Shown here: positions 1 to 11,067 of the stretch, one piece after another
How positions within the stretch are numbered: the stretch's first letter is position 1
Layout: every line of letters begins with the position of its first letter
DNA from: Streptomyces sp. AW19M42
Lineage (GTDB): Bacteria > Actinomycetota > Actinomycetes > Streptomycetales > Streptomycetaceae
Reading direction: 5' to 3'
Length of the DNA stretch: 34,262 bases
Assembly: GCA_000470535.1 (NCBI GenBank)
Contig: CBRG010000145.1
Location: forward strand, 1-34,262
Notes under the pieces: generated by a model
Database searches by the model: none
Told to the model about the DNA's origin: nothing
The model's input: the letters and a program-made list of their open reading frames with translations, nothing else
Position numbers and translations under genes: made by a program

Positions 1-45
1 GGCCCGGTGGCCGGGCGGTGTACTGCCAGGTGGTCGGACAGAATG

Positions 46-2594
<2,549 letters not shown>

Positions 2595-2597
2595 CTA

Positions 2598-2670
2598 CTT
2601 GAGTGGATCTGGCTCAAGGATGCATGACATCGCTCTCTGCGTCAACAGACCTGAGTCGAGGCGACTCAAC
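2598..2670 (-). promoter_or_regulatory. dnaK promoter with two HAIR (HspR) operators
   Basis: Two inverted repeats of the HspR-associated form CTTGAGT-N7-ACTCAAG are visible. HAIR1 is CTTGAGT/GCTCAAG at 2598-2618 (one mismatch). HAIR2 is CCTGAGT/ACTCAAC at 2650-2670. Read on the minus strand, TTGACG (2640-2645) and CATCCT (2617-2622) lie 17 bp apart and fit a vegetative promoter. The -10 box overlaps HAIR1 and the -35 lies between the two operators, so bound HspR would block polymerase. The match to the known streptomycete dnaK operator design is from established knowledge; occupancy here is inferred. Confidence 0.85.
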
Positions 2671-2934
2671 TATCGTGCACACACCTCGCGCCACCAGCGA
2701 ATTGCCTGCCTTTGTGAGGGCGGACACACATCAGCCATCACGCCGCATACGCACCACACGGGGACGAACCCGAGCCGCTTCCCGGCGACACCTGCCCGCC
2801 CCGCGGGCCACACACCCCCCACCATCATCGCGCCATGGGATCGTTCTGTCACAAAATACCGCGATCCGCACAAAACAGGCACCGATCACTCCAGGCATCC
2901 GATACCGGACAGCGACACCAGGCAGGTGCGAACG

Positions 2935-3675
2935 ATGCAGACGCAGAGGCCGAGACGACGGCAGACGCCGAGGCGGAGTCGGCGGCAGACGCGGGGGCAG
3001 CGGCAGGGATGGAGTCAGCGGCAGGAGCCGGTGCGGCGCCCCTGGCAGCCACCGCGACCGTCCCGCACCGCGCGTGCCCTCGCGGCCGTCGCCGCCCTGA
3101 GAGCCCTCGCCCCGCCGCGTCCCACCACCAAACGCACCCTGGACCTGATCCTCGGCTCGGCCCTCCTGCTGCTGGCCGCCCCCGCCCTCGCGGCGGCCGC
3201 CCTCGCGCTCGCCGCAAGGGGGCATCCCGGCGGGGTACTGGACCGCTCCCCCCGCACCGGACCGGCGGGCAGCTCCTTCGTACTGCGGTCACTGCGCACC
3301 CGGCGGCTGCGGCTCGACGTGCTCTCCCGGCTGCCCCACGTCCTACGGGGCGAGCTCTCCCTGGTCGGCCCGGAACCGCTGGCACCGGGCGACGAACGGG
3401 GCACGGCCGCCGGCGCGAGAGACTGGCGGCGGGAACTGAAGCCCGGACTGACCGGCCTGGCACAGGTGCGCCGTCGCTCCACGATGCCGTGGGACGAGGC
3501 GGACCTCCTCGACCAGCACTACGCGGAGCACCGGCGGACCGCCCTGGACCTGGCCATCCTGGCCGAGGCCGTACACGGTCCGCTGCACCGGGCGGTCCGC
3601 GGACTCACCCGGCGCGGCCAGGCATGCCTGAGCGACACAGATCACCGCCTGCCCAACTACAGCGCGGCGGAATAA
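2935..3675 (+). CDS. Short bacterial sugar-phosphotransferase-like protein (altered catalytic dyad)
   Basis: 246 aa. The N-terminus (1-65) is very rich in Arg and Gln and has no recognisable domain. From residue 66 it matches the bacterial sugar transferase (polyprenyl-phosphate glycosyl-1-phosphate transferase) core: KRTLDLILGSALLLLAAP starting the membrane segment, then GELSLVGPEP (139-148) and LKPGLTGLAQV (168-178). The block between the membrane helix and GELS is shortened. Where the family normally has the catalytic Asp-Glu of LDELPQ, this protein reads LDVLSRLP, leaving D128 but replacing the Glu by V129. Such enzymes load the first sugar phosphate on undecaprenyl phosphate at the cytoplasmic face; activity is doubtful here. 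The ATG at 2935 is the first start before the basic region; its ribosome site is weak. It stands alone, with no polysaccharide cluster around it. Confidence 0.75.
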   Translation: MQTQRPRRRQTPRRSRRQTRGQRQGWSQRQEPVRRPWQPPRPSRTARALAAVAALRALAPPRPTTKRTLDLILGSALLLLAAPALAAAALALAARGHPGGVLDRSPRTGPAGSSFVLRSLRTRRLRLDVLSRLPHVLRGELSLVGPEPLAPGDERGTAAGARDWRRELKPGLTGLAQVRRRSTMPWDEADLLDQHYAEHRRTALDLAILAEAVHGPLHRAVRGLTRRGQACLSDTDHRLPNYSAAE

Positions 3676-3786
3676 GTGGATAGTGTCAGCACAGACTGAT
3701 TAAGTTACTGCTTAGTAGTCCCCGGCAGTCCCCAGTACTCGCCAGTAAACGCTGGAACCCACCCTCGCAGGCCCGAGGAGCCCCCA

Positions 3787-6069
3787 ATGCAACTCGCCGC
3801 GATCATCGTGTCGCTGGTGCTGACCGTGGTCGGCGTTGCGCTCATCGCCCGAGCCGTCGCGCAGATCTACCGGTTCGTCACGCTCGGACAGCCGGTCCCG
3901 GCCGGCATTCGCACCGACAACCCGAAACAGCGCACGATCACCCTGGCCAAGGAGTTCCTCGGCCACACCCGGATGAACCGGTGGGGGATCGTCGGTTTCG
4001 CGCACTGGTTCGTCGCCATCGGCTTCCTGACGCTGCCTCCGACGCTGCTCCAGGCGTACGGACAGCTCTTCAAGGCCGACTGGGTCCTGCCGATCATCGG
4101 TGAATGGCTGCCGTTCGAGCTGTACATCGAGTTCATCGGCCTGATGACGACGGTCGGCATTCTCGTGCTGATCGCCATCCGGCTGCTGAACCTGCCCTCC
4201 CGGGCCGGCCGCAAGTCGCGGTTCGCGGGCTCGAAGGCCTGGCAGGCGTACTTCGTCGAGTACGTCATCCTCGTCATCGGCCTGGCGATCCTGACCCTGC
4301 GCGGCCTTGAGGGCGCGATCCACCACGTCGGTGGCTACGAGGCCGCGTACTTCGTCTCGTACCCGCTGGTCCTCGCCTTCAAGGGACTCGCGCTCGGCAC
4401 GCTGCAGAACCTCATCTACCTCACCGCGATGATCAAGATCGGCGTCTCGCTGATCTGGATGATCACGGTCTCGCTCAACACCAACATGGGTGTCGCCTGG
4501 CACCGCTTCCTCGCCTTCCCGAACATCTGGTTCAAGCGCGACGCCGACGGCGAGGTCGCGCTCGGCGCGCTGCAGCCGATGACGTCGGGCGGCAAGGCGA
4601 TCGACTGGGAGGACCCGGGCGAGGACGACACCTTCGGTGTCTCCCAGGTCGAGCAGTTCTCCTGGAAGGGCATCCTCGACTTCTCCACCTGCACCGAGTG
4701 CGGCCGCTGCCAGTCGCAGTGCCCCGCCTGGAACACCGGCAAGCCGCTGTCCCCGAAGCTCCTGATCATGTCCCTGCGCGACCACGCGCACGCCAAGGCC
4801 CCGTACCTGCTGGCCGGTGGCGGCAAGGACATGGAGGGCAACGAGAAGGCGACGGAGGAGCAGCTCAAGGACGTCCCCGCGGCCGCCCTCGCGGAGGCCG
4901 AGCGCCCGCTCATCGGCACGGTCGAGGAGAACGGCGTCATCGACCCGGACGTCCTCTGGTCCTGCACCACCTGCGGGGCGTGCGTGGAGCAGTGCCCGGT
5001 CGACATCGAGCACATCGACCACATCGTCGACATGCGCCGCTACCAGGTAATGATCGAGTCCGCGTTCCCGTCCGAGGCGGGCACGATGCTCAAGAACCTG
5101 GAGAAGAAGGGCAACCCCTGGGGGCTCGCCAAGAAGCAGCGCGTCGAGTGGACCAAGGAGGTCGACTTCGAGGTCCCGATCGTCGGCAAGGACGTCGAGG
5201 ACCTCACCGAGGTCGACTACCTCTACTGGGTCGGCTGCGCCGGGGCCCTGGAGGACCGCGCCAAGAAGACCACGAAGGCCTTCGCGGAGCTGCTGCACAT
5301 CGCGGGCGTCAAGTTCGCGATCATGGGCGGCGACGAGAAGTGCACGGGTGACTCGGCCCGCCGCCTGGGCAACGAGCCGCTGTTCCAGCAGCTCGGCCAG
5401 GAGAACGTGGCGATGCTGAACATGGCCTTCGGCGAGTCCGCCCCGGGCGAGGAAGGGGAGGAGGACTCGACGAAGAAGGCGAAGGCGACGAAGAAGATCG
5501 TCGCGACCTGCCCGCACTGCTTCAACACCATCGCGAACGAGTACCCGCAGCTCGGCGGCGAGTACGAGGTCATCCACCACACGCAGTTGCTCCAGCACCT
5601 GGTGGACGAGGGCAAGCTGATCCCGGTGACGCCGGTCGAGGGTCTGATCACGTACCACGACCCCTGCTACCTGGGCCGTCACAACAAGATCTACACGCCC
5701 CCGCGCGAGATCATCGCGAAGGTCCCGGGTCTGCGGAACGAGGAGATGCACCGCCACAAGGAGCGCGGCTTCTGCTGCGGCGCCGGTGGTGCCCGGATGT
5801 GGATGGAGGAGCGGATCGGCAAGCGCATCAACAACGAGCGCGTCGACGAGGCCCTCTCCCTCAACCCGGACATCGTCTCCACGGCCTGCCCGTTCTGCCT
5901 GGTCATGCTGACCGACTCGGTCAACGGCAAGAAGAACGACGGCAAGGCGAAGGAGTCGATCCAGGTGGTCGACGTCTCGCAGCTGCTGCTCGACTCCGTC
6001 AAGACCCCGGCCGACCCGGCGGGCGAGCCGGAGACGGCCAAAGCGCCGGAGCCGGAACCGGTGGAGTAA
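3787..6069 (+). CDS. Membrane Fe-S oxidoreductase, EtfD/FadF type (heterodisulfide reductase-related)
   Basis: 760 aa. About six hydrophobic segments in residues 1-240 resemble the nitrate-reductase gamma/DUF-type cytochrome b domain. Two [4Fe-4S] motifs follow, CTECGRCQSQCP near residue 302 and CTTCGACVEQCP near 393. Two CCG (cysteine-rich) domains follow, recognisable by VGCAGALED, HDPCYLGRHN (about 624-633) and CCGAGGARMW (about 662). The tail is acidic and Pro/Glu-rich. Architecture and length match the actinobacterial family that includes mycobacterial Rv0338c (EtfD), thought to pass electrons from electron-transfer flavoprotein in fatty-acid oxidation to the menaquinone pool. GAGGAG lies 9 bp before ATG 3787. 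It is monocistronic and followed by a strong hairpin. The exact electron donor is inferred. Confidence 0.9.
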   Translation: MQLAAIIVSLVLTVVGVALIARAVAQIYRFVTLGQPVPAGIRTDNPKQRTITLAKEFLGHTRMNRWGIVGFAHWFVAIGFLTLPPTLLQAYGQLFKADWVLPIIGEWLPFELYIEFIGLMTTVGILVLIAIRLLNLPSRAGRKSRFAGSKAWQAYFVEYVILVIGLAILTLRGLEGAIHHVGGYEAAYFVSYPLVLAFKGLALGTLQNLIYLTAMIKIGVSLIWMITVSLNTNMGVAWHRFLAFPNIWFKRDADGEVALGALQPMTSGGKAIDWEDPGEDDTFGVSQVEQFSWKGILDFSTCTECGRCQSQCPAWNTGKPLSPKLLIMSLRDHAHAKAPYLLAGGGKDMEGNEKATEEQLKDVPAAALAEAERPLIGTVEENGVIDPDVLWSCTTCGACVEQCPVDIEHIDHIVDMRRYQVMIESAFPSEAGTMLKNLEKKGNPWGLAKKQRVEWTKEVDFEVPIVGKDVEDLTEVDYLYWVGCAGALEDRAKKTTKAFAELLHIAGVKFAIMGGDEKCTGDSARRLGNEPLFQQLGQENVAMLNMAFGESAPGEEGEEDSTKKAKATKKIVATCPHCFNTIANEYPQLGGEYEVIHHTQLLQHLVDEGKLIPVTPVEGLITYHDPCYLGRHNKIYTPPREIIAKVPGLRNEEMHRHKERGFCCGAGGARMWMEERIGKRINNERVDEALSLNPDIVSTACPFCLVMLTDSVNGKKNDGKAKESIQVVDVSQLLLDSVKTPADPAGEPETAKAPEPEPVE

Positions 6070-6090
6070 CCGGCAACGCCCCACGGCGTT

Positions 6091-6137
6091 GCAGAAGCGG
6101 CCGGACCTGCCTCGGGGGCAGGACCGGCCGCTTCTGC
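6091..6137 (+). terminator. Strong hairpin terminator after the Fe-S oxidoreductase gene
   Basis: Near-perfect inverted repeat with arms GCAGAAGCGGCCGG and CCGGCCGCTTCTGC, extended inward by CCTGCC/GGCAGG. It starts 22 bp after the stop codon. There is no clear T-run, as is common in streptomycetes. Confidence 0.85.
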
Positions 6138-6249
6138 TGTCTCGCCCCCGTGACGCATCACGCAGGACACGAGGCACACACAACACACGGAACGAACACG
6201 CTGCTGCTCGGCAGCCCCGACGGACCGGGCCGGCCGGGCGGCCCGTACC

Positions 6250-6492
6250 GCTTCAGGGCCCCGGCCGGAAAGCTCCCGGCGCCGGCCCCTGCGCAGGAGC
6301 CCGGGGGCCGGCGCCCCGTCCCGGGCGGAAACGACCCTGATCATCCGCTGCGCGGACTTCGACGCCGACCGGAAGCCGGACACGGTGGTGCGCGCCGACC
6401 GCGAGACGGCCGACCTGATCGCCCTGTACCCGGCGGCCACCCCGGGCCACCCGCTGATCACGTTCACCAGCGCGCTGTTCAACGCGGGCTGA
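6250..6492 (+). pseudogene. Possible remnant of a small unidentified gene
   Basis: The frame ending at TGA 6490-6492 reads TTLIIRCADFDADRKPDT and continues with an ordinary protein-like composition (VVRADRETADLIALYPAATP...FNAG) for about 53 codons. It lacks a credible start: upstream the same frame becomes Pro/Ala/Arg-rich with no ATG or GTG preceded by a ribosome site. A neighbouring frame upstream (about 6200-6330) also looks partly coding (LLLGSPDGPGRPGGPYRFRAPAG), so one frameshift could join them. I do not recognise the family. The rest of 6138-6634 shows nothing else I can support. It may equally be non-coding. Confidence 0.3.
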
Positions 6493-6634
6493 CCACCGCC
6501 GCCCGCGCCCGCCCAGGGCCGCTGCGGACAACCCCCCAGGGTTCCCTTAGGGGATGTCACAGCTGAGCGTCAAAGGTGGCCCAGTTCCCCCGCCCCTCCC
6601 ACCCACCCGGGACGGACCAGGTACGTTCGATTAC

Positions 6635-7627
6635 GTGGCTGGATTCAGGATCGGACGCGGCCGGGACAACCGCACCCCGCAGCAAGCGCAGCAGCAACCG
6701 CGGCAGCAGCCGTACGGCAATCAGGCACCACCGCCGTACGGACAGCAGCAATGGCCGCCGACGGGAGGAAACGGCGCCCCGCCCAACGGCGGCGGCTACC
6801 AGGGCGGCTACAACGGAGGTGGCCAGAACAACGGAGGTGGCCAGAACAACGGCGGCTACCACCCCGGCGGCGGGCACCAGGCCGGTGGCTACCAGGGCGG
6901 CGGAGCGGACGAACCGGAGTACTTCTCCGACCCGTACCCCCAGCCGCAGCACCCCCAGCACCCCCACCAGGGCGGCGACCCGTACGCGAACAACCCGGGC
7001 CACACCCAGGCCTTCAGCATCAACGAGGACCCCTACGGCGACGGGAACACCTACCGCGCCGGCCAGGCCCCCGTCCAGCCGGCGGGCCCGCGCCTGCACT
7101 GGAAGCAGCTGCTGACCGGCATCGTGACGCGCCCCGCCCCGACGTTCTGGCAGATGCGCGACTACCCCGTCTGGGGCCCGGCGCTCATCGTCACGTTCCT
7201 CTACGGTCTGCTGGCGCTCTTCGGCTTCGACCAGGCCCGCGACGACGCGATCAACGCCCCCGTCGGCAACGCCATCCCCTACGTCGTCATCACCGGCGTC
7301 GGCTTCGTGATCGGCGGCCTGGTGCTCGGCGCGGTCACCCACTCGCTCGCCCGCCAGCTGGGCGGCGACGGCGCCTGGCAGCCGACGGTGGGCCTCTCCA
7401 TGCTGATCATGTCGATCACGGACGCCCCGCGCCTGATCTTCGCGCTGTTCCTGGGCGGCGAGAACTCCCTGGTCCAGATCCTCGGCTGGCTGACCTGGCT
7501 GGCGGCGGCGGCCCTGCTCACCTCGATGGTGAGCAAGTCCCACGACCTGCCGTGGCCGAAGGCGCTGGGCGCGAGCGCGATCCAGCTGATCGCGCTGGTG
7601 TCGATCCTCAAGCTGGGCACGATCTGA
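6635..7627 (+). CDS. Yip1-family-like membrane protein with Gly/Asn/Gln-rich N-terminus
   Basis: 330 aa from GTG 6635 (MAGFRIGRGRDNRTP). An in-frame ATG at 6554 would add 27 residues but its only GGGG element abuts the codon. I prefer GTG because the MAGFRIGRGR opening recurs, as I remember it, in streptomycete relatives. Residues 1 to about 145 are low complexity, with tandem NNGGGQ units (a near-exact 18-bp repeat near 6814-6850) and PQHPQHPHQ. The C-terminal half begins with LHWKQLLTGIVTRPAPTFWQMRDYPVWGPALIV and has four or five membrane segments, consistent with the Yip1 domain. Function in bacteria is unknown. It is monocistronic and followed by a strong bidirectional terminator. Confidence 0.8.
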   Translation: MAGFRIGRGRDNRTPQQAQQQPRQQPYGNQAPPPYGQQQWPPTGGNGAPPNGGGYQGGYNGGGQNNGGGQNNGGYHPGGGHQAGGYQGGGADEPEYFSDPYPQPQHPQHPHQGGDPYANNPGHTQAFSINEDPYGDGNTYRAGQAPVQPAGPRLHWKQLLTGIVTRPAPTFWQMRDYPVWGPALIVTFLYGLLALFGFDQARDDAINAPVGNAIPYVVITGVGFVIGGLVLGAVTHSLARQLGGDGAWQPTVGLSMLIMSITDAPRLIFALFLGGENSLVQILGWLTWLAAAALLTSMVSKSHDLPWPKALGASAIQLIALVSILKLGTI

Positions 7628-7634
7628 CCGAACC

Positions 7635-7674
7635 GGAAAGACCCCCGGGGCCTGGCGGCCCCGGGGGTCTTTCC
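7635..7674. terminator. Bidirectional terminator between convergent genes
   Basis: Perfect 18-bp stem, GGAAAGACCCCCGGGGCC with its complement, and a 4-nt loop. It has A-rich and T-rich flanks on either side, so it can serve both the rightward Yip1-like gene and the leftward phosphoribosyltransferase. Confidence 0.9.
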
Positions 7675-7690
7675 ATGTCTCCCGCGCCGC

Positions 7691-8191
7691 TCAGGCGTCC
7701 AGCACCTGCCCACTGCGCCGCACGACGGGCTTCTCCACGCTCCAGGGGAAGTTGATCCAGCGATCGGTCTTCTTCCACACGTACTCGCACGTCACGAGCG
7801 AGTGCGACTTCTCGTAGATGACGGCGGACCGCACCTCGGCGACATGATCGATGCAGAAATCACGCACCAGCTTCAGCGTCTTCCCGGTATCGGCGACATC
7901 GTCGGCGATCAGGACCTTCTTGTCCGAGAAGTCGATGGCGTTGGGCACGGGCGCCAGCATGACGGGCATCTCCAACGTGGTGCCCACCCCCGTGTAGAAC
8001 TCCACATTGACGAGGTGGATGTTCTTGCAGTCCAGCGCGTACGCCAGCCCGCCCGCGACGAAGACCCCGCCCCGCGCGATGCTCAGCACCACATCCGGCT
8101 CGTACCCGTCATCGGCCACGGCCTGCGCCAACTCCCGCACAGCGTGCCCGAAGCCGTCGTACGTCAGGTTCTCCCGCACGTCATCGCCCAT
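7691..8191 (-). CDS. Phosphoribosyltransferase (purine PRTase-like)
   Basis: 166 aa, cytosolic. The PRPP-binding signature VLIADDVADTGKTL lies in the middle, preceded by VVLSIARGGVFVAGGLA, which corresponds to the pyrophosphate loop region. The ending KTDRWINFPWS resembles the xanthine/guanine-type small PRTases of actinobacteria and archaea. The substrate is probably a purine base, but this cannot be fixed from sequence alone. The ATG at 8191 lies 6 bp after the dcd stop codon on the same strand, so the two genes form a dcd-PRTase operon linked to nucleotide salvage. It ends against the shared terminator. Confidence 0.85.
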   Translation of the reverse strand: MGDDVRENLTYDGFGHAVRELAQAVADDGYEPDVVLSIARGGVFVAGGLAYALDCKNIHLVNVEFYTGVGTTLEMPVMLAPVPNAIDFSDKKVLIADDVADTGKTLKLVRDFCIDHVAEVRSAVIYEKSHSLVTCEYVWKKTDRWINFPWSVEKPVVRRSGQVLDA

Positions 8192-8197
8192 CGGACA

Positions 8198-8773
8198 TCA
8201 CACCTGCGTCCGGTGGAAGTTCATGTAGGAACGCGACGCGGTGGGACCGCGCTGCCCCTGGTACCGCGACCCGTACCGCTCGGAGCCGTACGGGAACTCC
8301 GACGGAGACGTCAGCCGGAACATGCACAGCTGGCCGATCTTCATCCCCGGCCAGAGCTTGATCGGCAGCGTCGCCAGGTTCGACAGCTCCAGGGTCACGT
8401 GCCCGGAGAACCCCGGATCGATGAACCCGGCCGTCGAATGCGTCACCAGCCCGAGCCGACCGAGCGAACTCTTGCCCTCCAGCCGCGACGCGAGATCGTC
8501 GGGCAGCGAGATGACCTCGTACGTCGAGGCGAGCACGAACTCACCGGGGTGGAGGATGAACGCCTCATCCCCGTCCGGCTCGACGGTGCGGGTCAGATCG
8601 ACCTGCTCGACGGCCGGGTCGATATGCGGGTAGCGGTGGTTCTCGAACACCCGGAAATAGCGGTCGAGCCGCACGTCGATGCTCGACGGCTGCACCATCG
8701 ACGTATCGAACGGATCAATACGTACGCGTCCGGCGTCGATCTCGGCCCGGATGTCCTTGTCTGAGAGAAGCAC
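8198..8773 (-). CDS. dcd: dCTP deaminase
   Basis: 191 aa from GTG 8773 ([15 protein letters not shown]), the usual start and length in streptomycetes; a longer reading from 8809 adds residues without homology. It shows [17 protein letters not shown] (28-43), the active-site block [27 protein letters not shown] (98-124) and the catalytic Glu in HVTLELSN (about E129). It converts dCTP to dUTP for dTMP synthesis. Some relatives also hydrolyse dUTP, and which type this is cannot be told by eye. It is the first gene of a two-gene unit with the phosphoribosyltransferase. Confidence 0.95.
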   Translation of the reverse strand: MLLSDKDIRAEIDAGRVRIDPFDTSMVQPSSIDVRLDRYFRVFENHRYPHIDPAVEQVDLTRTVEPDGDEAFILHPGEFVLASTYEVISLPDDLASRLEGKSSLGRLGLVTHSTAGFIDPGFSGHVTLELSNLATLPIKLWPGMKIGQLCMFRLTSPSEFPYGSERYGSRYQGQRGPTASRSYMNFHRTQV

Positions 8774-9263
8774 CCACCGAGGATACGCAGAACGCGCGGA
8801 CCCACCCACATCGGGCCGCCCCGCGCGCCTGTCACCACACTCCCGGCAGCCCTACCGCTCCTCGGACCCCACCGGCACGGCATGCCGCAACCGGGCGCAA
8901 CGAGGACAGCGGATAAGCCGCCCGGGACCGATCCGCCCGGACCCGAGCTGCTGCATCGGGAACGAGGAGGTAGCGAAAACGTGCCCTTCGGCACAGCGAA
9001 CGACGGTGCGCTCCATGGACTCCATCAAGTCCCTTCCCCATCAAGCCGTGGACGAGAAAGCCACATTAGGGGATGAACAGGACGCCACTCCACGCGGCAC
9101 TCCGCCAACTGACGCTACGCCCCCAACTCCGGCCCCGCTTACCCACATCCACCCCGCACCACGTCACACCCCCGCCCCACCCGTCACCCGGGCACGCACA
9201 TCGGGGGGGCCCGCCATGGGGTACAGTGTGGGACGATGCGTCGCTGGTCAGCCAGTACGTCAC
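8774..9263. other. Intergenic region upstream of tRNA-Gly, no clear gene
   Basis: 490 bp without a convincing gene. A GAGGAGG ribosome-site-like element at 8964-8970 precedes GTG 8981, which opens a 31-codon frame ending at 9076 (MPFGTANDGALHGLHQ...). Another frame from ATG 9016 reads MDSIKSLPHQAVDEKATLGDE before turning Pro/Thr/His-rich. Neither can be assigned, and they may be remnants. The last 40 bp hold the likely tRNA promoter. Confidence 0.4.
9222..9227 (+). promoter_or_regulatory. Candidate -10 box for tRNA-Gly
   Basis: TACAGT fits the TANNNT -10 consensus and sits 36 bp before the mature tRNA 5' end. The -35 region (about 9199-9204) is weak. Inferred only. Confidence 0.3.
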
Positions 9264-9337
9264 GCGGGTGTAGTTTAATGGTAGAACATGAGCTTCCCAA
9301 GCTCAGAGCGCGAGTTCGATTCTCGTCACCCGCTCCA
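9264..9337 (+). tRNA. tRNA-Gly (anticodon CCC), intact; integration site of the island
   Basis: Complete cloverleaf. The acceptor GCGGGTG pairs with CACCCGC. The anticodon stem TGAGC/GCTCA encloses the loop TTCCCAA with anticodon CCC at 9296-9298. The T-arm contains GTTCGATTC. The discriminator is T at 9334, and CCA is encoded at 9335-9337. The segment 9294-9337, from the anticodon loop to CCA, is the sequence repeated downstream, so the gene serves as attB/attL for elements that rebuild it on insertion. It is followed by a hairpin terminator. Confidence 0.97.
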
Positions 9338-9341
9338 TGAA

Positions 9342-9375
9342 AAAGCCCCAGGCCAACGGCCGGGGGCTTCTTTGT
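9342..9375 (+). terminator. tRNA-Gly terminator (belongs to the first att-flanked element)
   Basis: AAGCCCC/GGGGCTT stem enclosing GGCC-AAC-GGCC, followed by CTTTGTTG. Nearly the same sequence follows the att copies at 11693, 16390 and 18955. Confidence 0.85.
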
Positions 9376-9382
9376 TGTCTGG

Positions 9383-9404
9383 CTCACGGTATGTCTACCG
9401 TGAG
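9383..9404. repeat. Perfect inverted repeat beside attL
   Basis: CTCACGGTA (9383-9391) and TACCGTGAG (9396-9404) flank a TGTC loop. It lies between the tRNA terminator and the truncated RHS gene. It could be a protein-binding site or a second terminator hairpin; its role is unknown. Confidence 0.6.
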
Positions 9405-9406
9405 CT

Positions 9407-11062
9407 GTGCTCCCGGCGCCCTGGTGTGCACTGAGAACGCCGGAACTGTCACCCAGCGCGGTGGCCGCGTGGGACAGGCTGTCCGCCGCCGGTGACGACG
9501 CGCTGGGACGGCGCACCCGCCGGGTCACCCCCACCGGCCGACGCACCACCTACGGGTACGACGCGGCGGGCCGGCCCGCTGAACTGACCTGCGGTGAACG
9601 GCGCATCACCTTCGCCCACGACTCTGCCGGCCGGGAACGAGAACGCTCCTTCGGCGGCGCCCTTACCCTCGCCTCCACCTGGGATGCGGCGGGCCGACTC
9701 AGCACCCAGCACCTTGTTGGCCGCGACCGCACCACGCTGAACACACGCGCCTACGCCTACCGCACCGACGGGTACCTCACCGGTCTGGACGACAGCCTCA
9801 ACGGGTCCCACCGCTTTGACCTGGACGGCGCCGGCCGCGTCACCCGGGTCACGGCTGCCGACTGGAACGAGGCGTACGCCTACGACGCCGCCGGCAACCA
9901 AACCGCCGCCACGTGGCCCTCATCCCACCCGGGCCACGACGCCACCGGCCTCCGTTCGTACACGGGAACCACTATCACCCGTGCTGGGAACACGCGGTAC
10001 GAGCACGACGCCGCCGGCCGCATCACCCTGCGCCAAAAGGCCAGGCTCTCCCGCAAGCCCGACACTTGGCGCTACGAATGGGACGCGGAAGACCGCATGA
10101 CCGCCGCCACCACCCCGGACGGCACTCGATGGCGGTACCACTACGACCCGCTTGGCCGCCGAATCGCCAAGGAGCGCCTCGGTGACGACCACCGGACCGT
10201 GGTCGAGGAGACCCGCTTCACGTGGGACGACACCACCCTCTGCGAACAAGTCACCACCGCAACCGGACTGCCCCGGCCCATCGTCCTCACCTGGGACCAC
10301 CAAGGGCTCGGCCCCCTGGCCCAGACCGAACGCATCCTCTCCGCCGATTCCTCCCAGCACACAGTGGACGAACGCTTCTTCGCCATCGTCACCGACCTGG
10401 TCGGCACACCAACCGAACTCGTCGACGAAACGGGTTCTTTGGCCTGGCACACCCGAACCACCCTCTGGGGCACCACCACCTGGGCCAGACGCAGCACCGC
10501 GTACACGCCTCTCCGATTCCCGGGCCAGTATTACGACCCCGAAACCGGCCTCCACCACAACCACCACCGGCATTACGACCCGGAAACAGCCCGCTACACG
10601 ACACCGGACCCCCTGGGGCTGGCCCCGGCCCCCAACCCGTCGACGTACGTCCACAACCCACACACCTGGTCCGACCCCCTGGGCCTGGCACCTCGTTGTC
10701 TGAACGACACAGGGCGGGAGGGCAAGGATGTCAACGAGAATTTCGTGCCGGGCTCGGCCGAGGGCCAGCGGCTCGCCGAACAACTGCGCAGAGAATCAGC
10801 CGGCTCCATCTTCAATGAGAACGGCTGGCTCACGCCCGATGCTATCGCCGACTCACGGCGGGTGATCGATGGAGAAAAGATCGGCAACCCCGCAGTGCGT
10901 GAGGCCATGACGTCGGACGGAAGCAATCTCAGCGACTGGGGTACATACACCACCAGGACGCACCAGTCACCTTACGGGGACTTCCAGGTGCATTATTATT
11001 ACAATCCCGAAACGGGGCGGGTTTTGAATTACGACTACAAGGTAATCATGAACAGAAGGTAA
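9407..11062 (+). pseudogene. 5'-truncated RHS/YD-repeat protein with C-terminal toxin tip
   Basis: About 550 codons of the C-terminal part of an RHS polymorphic toxin. YD repeats (YGYDAAGRP, YAYDAAGNQ, YHYDPLGRR) are followed by the RHS core end RFPGQYYDPETGLHHNHHRHYDPETARYTTPDPLGL and a second DPLGL junction near 10672-10686. Full RHS proteins are 1500-2500 aa with a signal peptide. Here the frame begins abruptly about 70 bp after the tRNA, with no ribosome site or leader, so the 5' end is lost. The last ~120 residues, after DPLGLAP, form a variable tip of unrecognised family (ending YGDFQVHYYYNPETGRVLNYDY). The tip region is visibly more A+T-rich than the RHS core. It is followed 5 bp later by a likely immunity gene. 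Confidence 0.85.
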
Positions 11063-11067
11063 GGCGC

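Noticed and set aside
3712..6186. 824-codon frame opposite the Fe-S oxidoreductase
   Set aside because: Shadow of a high-G+C gene; Arg/Leu/Asp-rich with no domain, while the plus strand has all Fe-S and CCG motifs.
6814..6860. Short direct repeats suggesting a CRISPR-like or mobile repeat
   Set aside because: They encode in-frame NNGGGQ units in the low-complexity head of the Yip1-like protein; no spacers or array.
8679..9278. 199-codon plus-strand frame from dcd into the tRNA
   Set aside because: It starts inside dcd antisense and runs through the tRNA; only short pieces look coding, so no gene was called.
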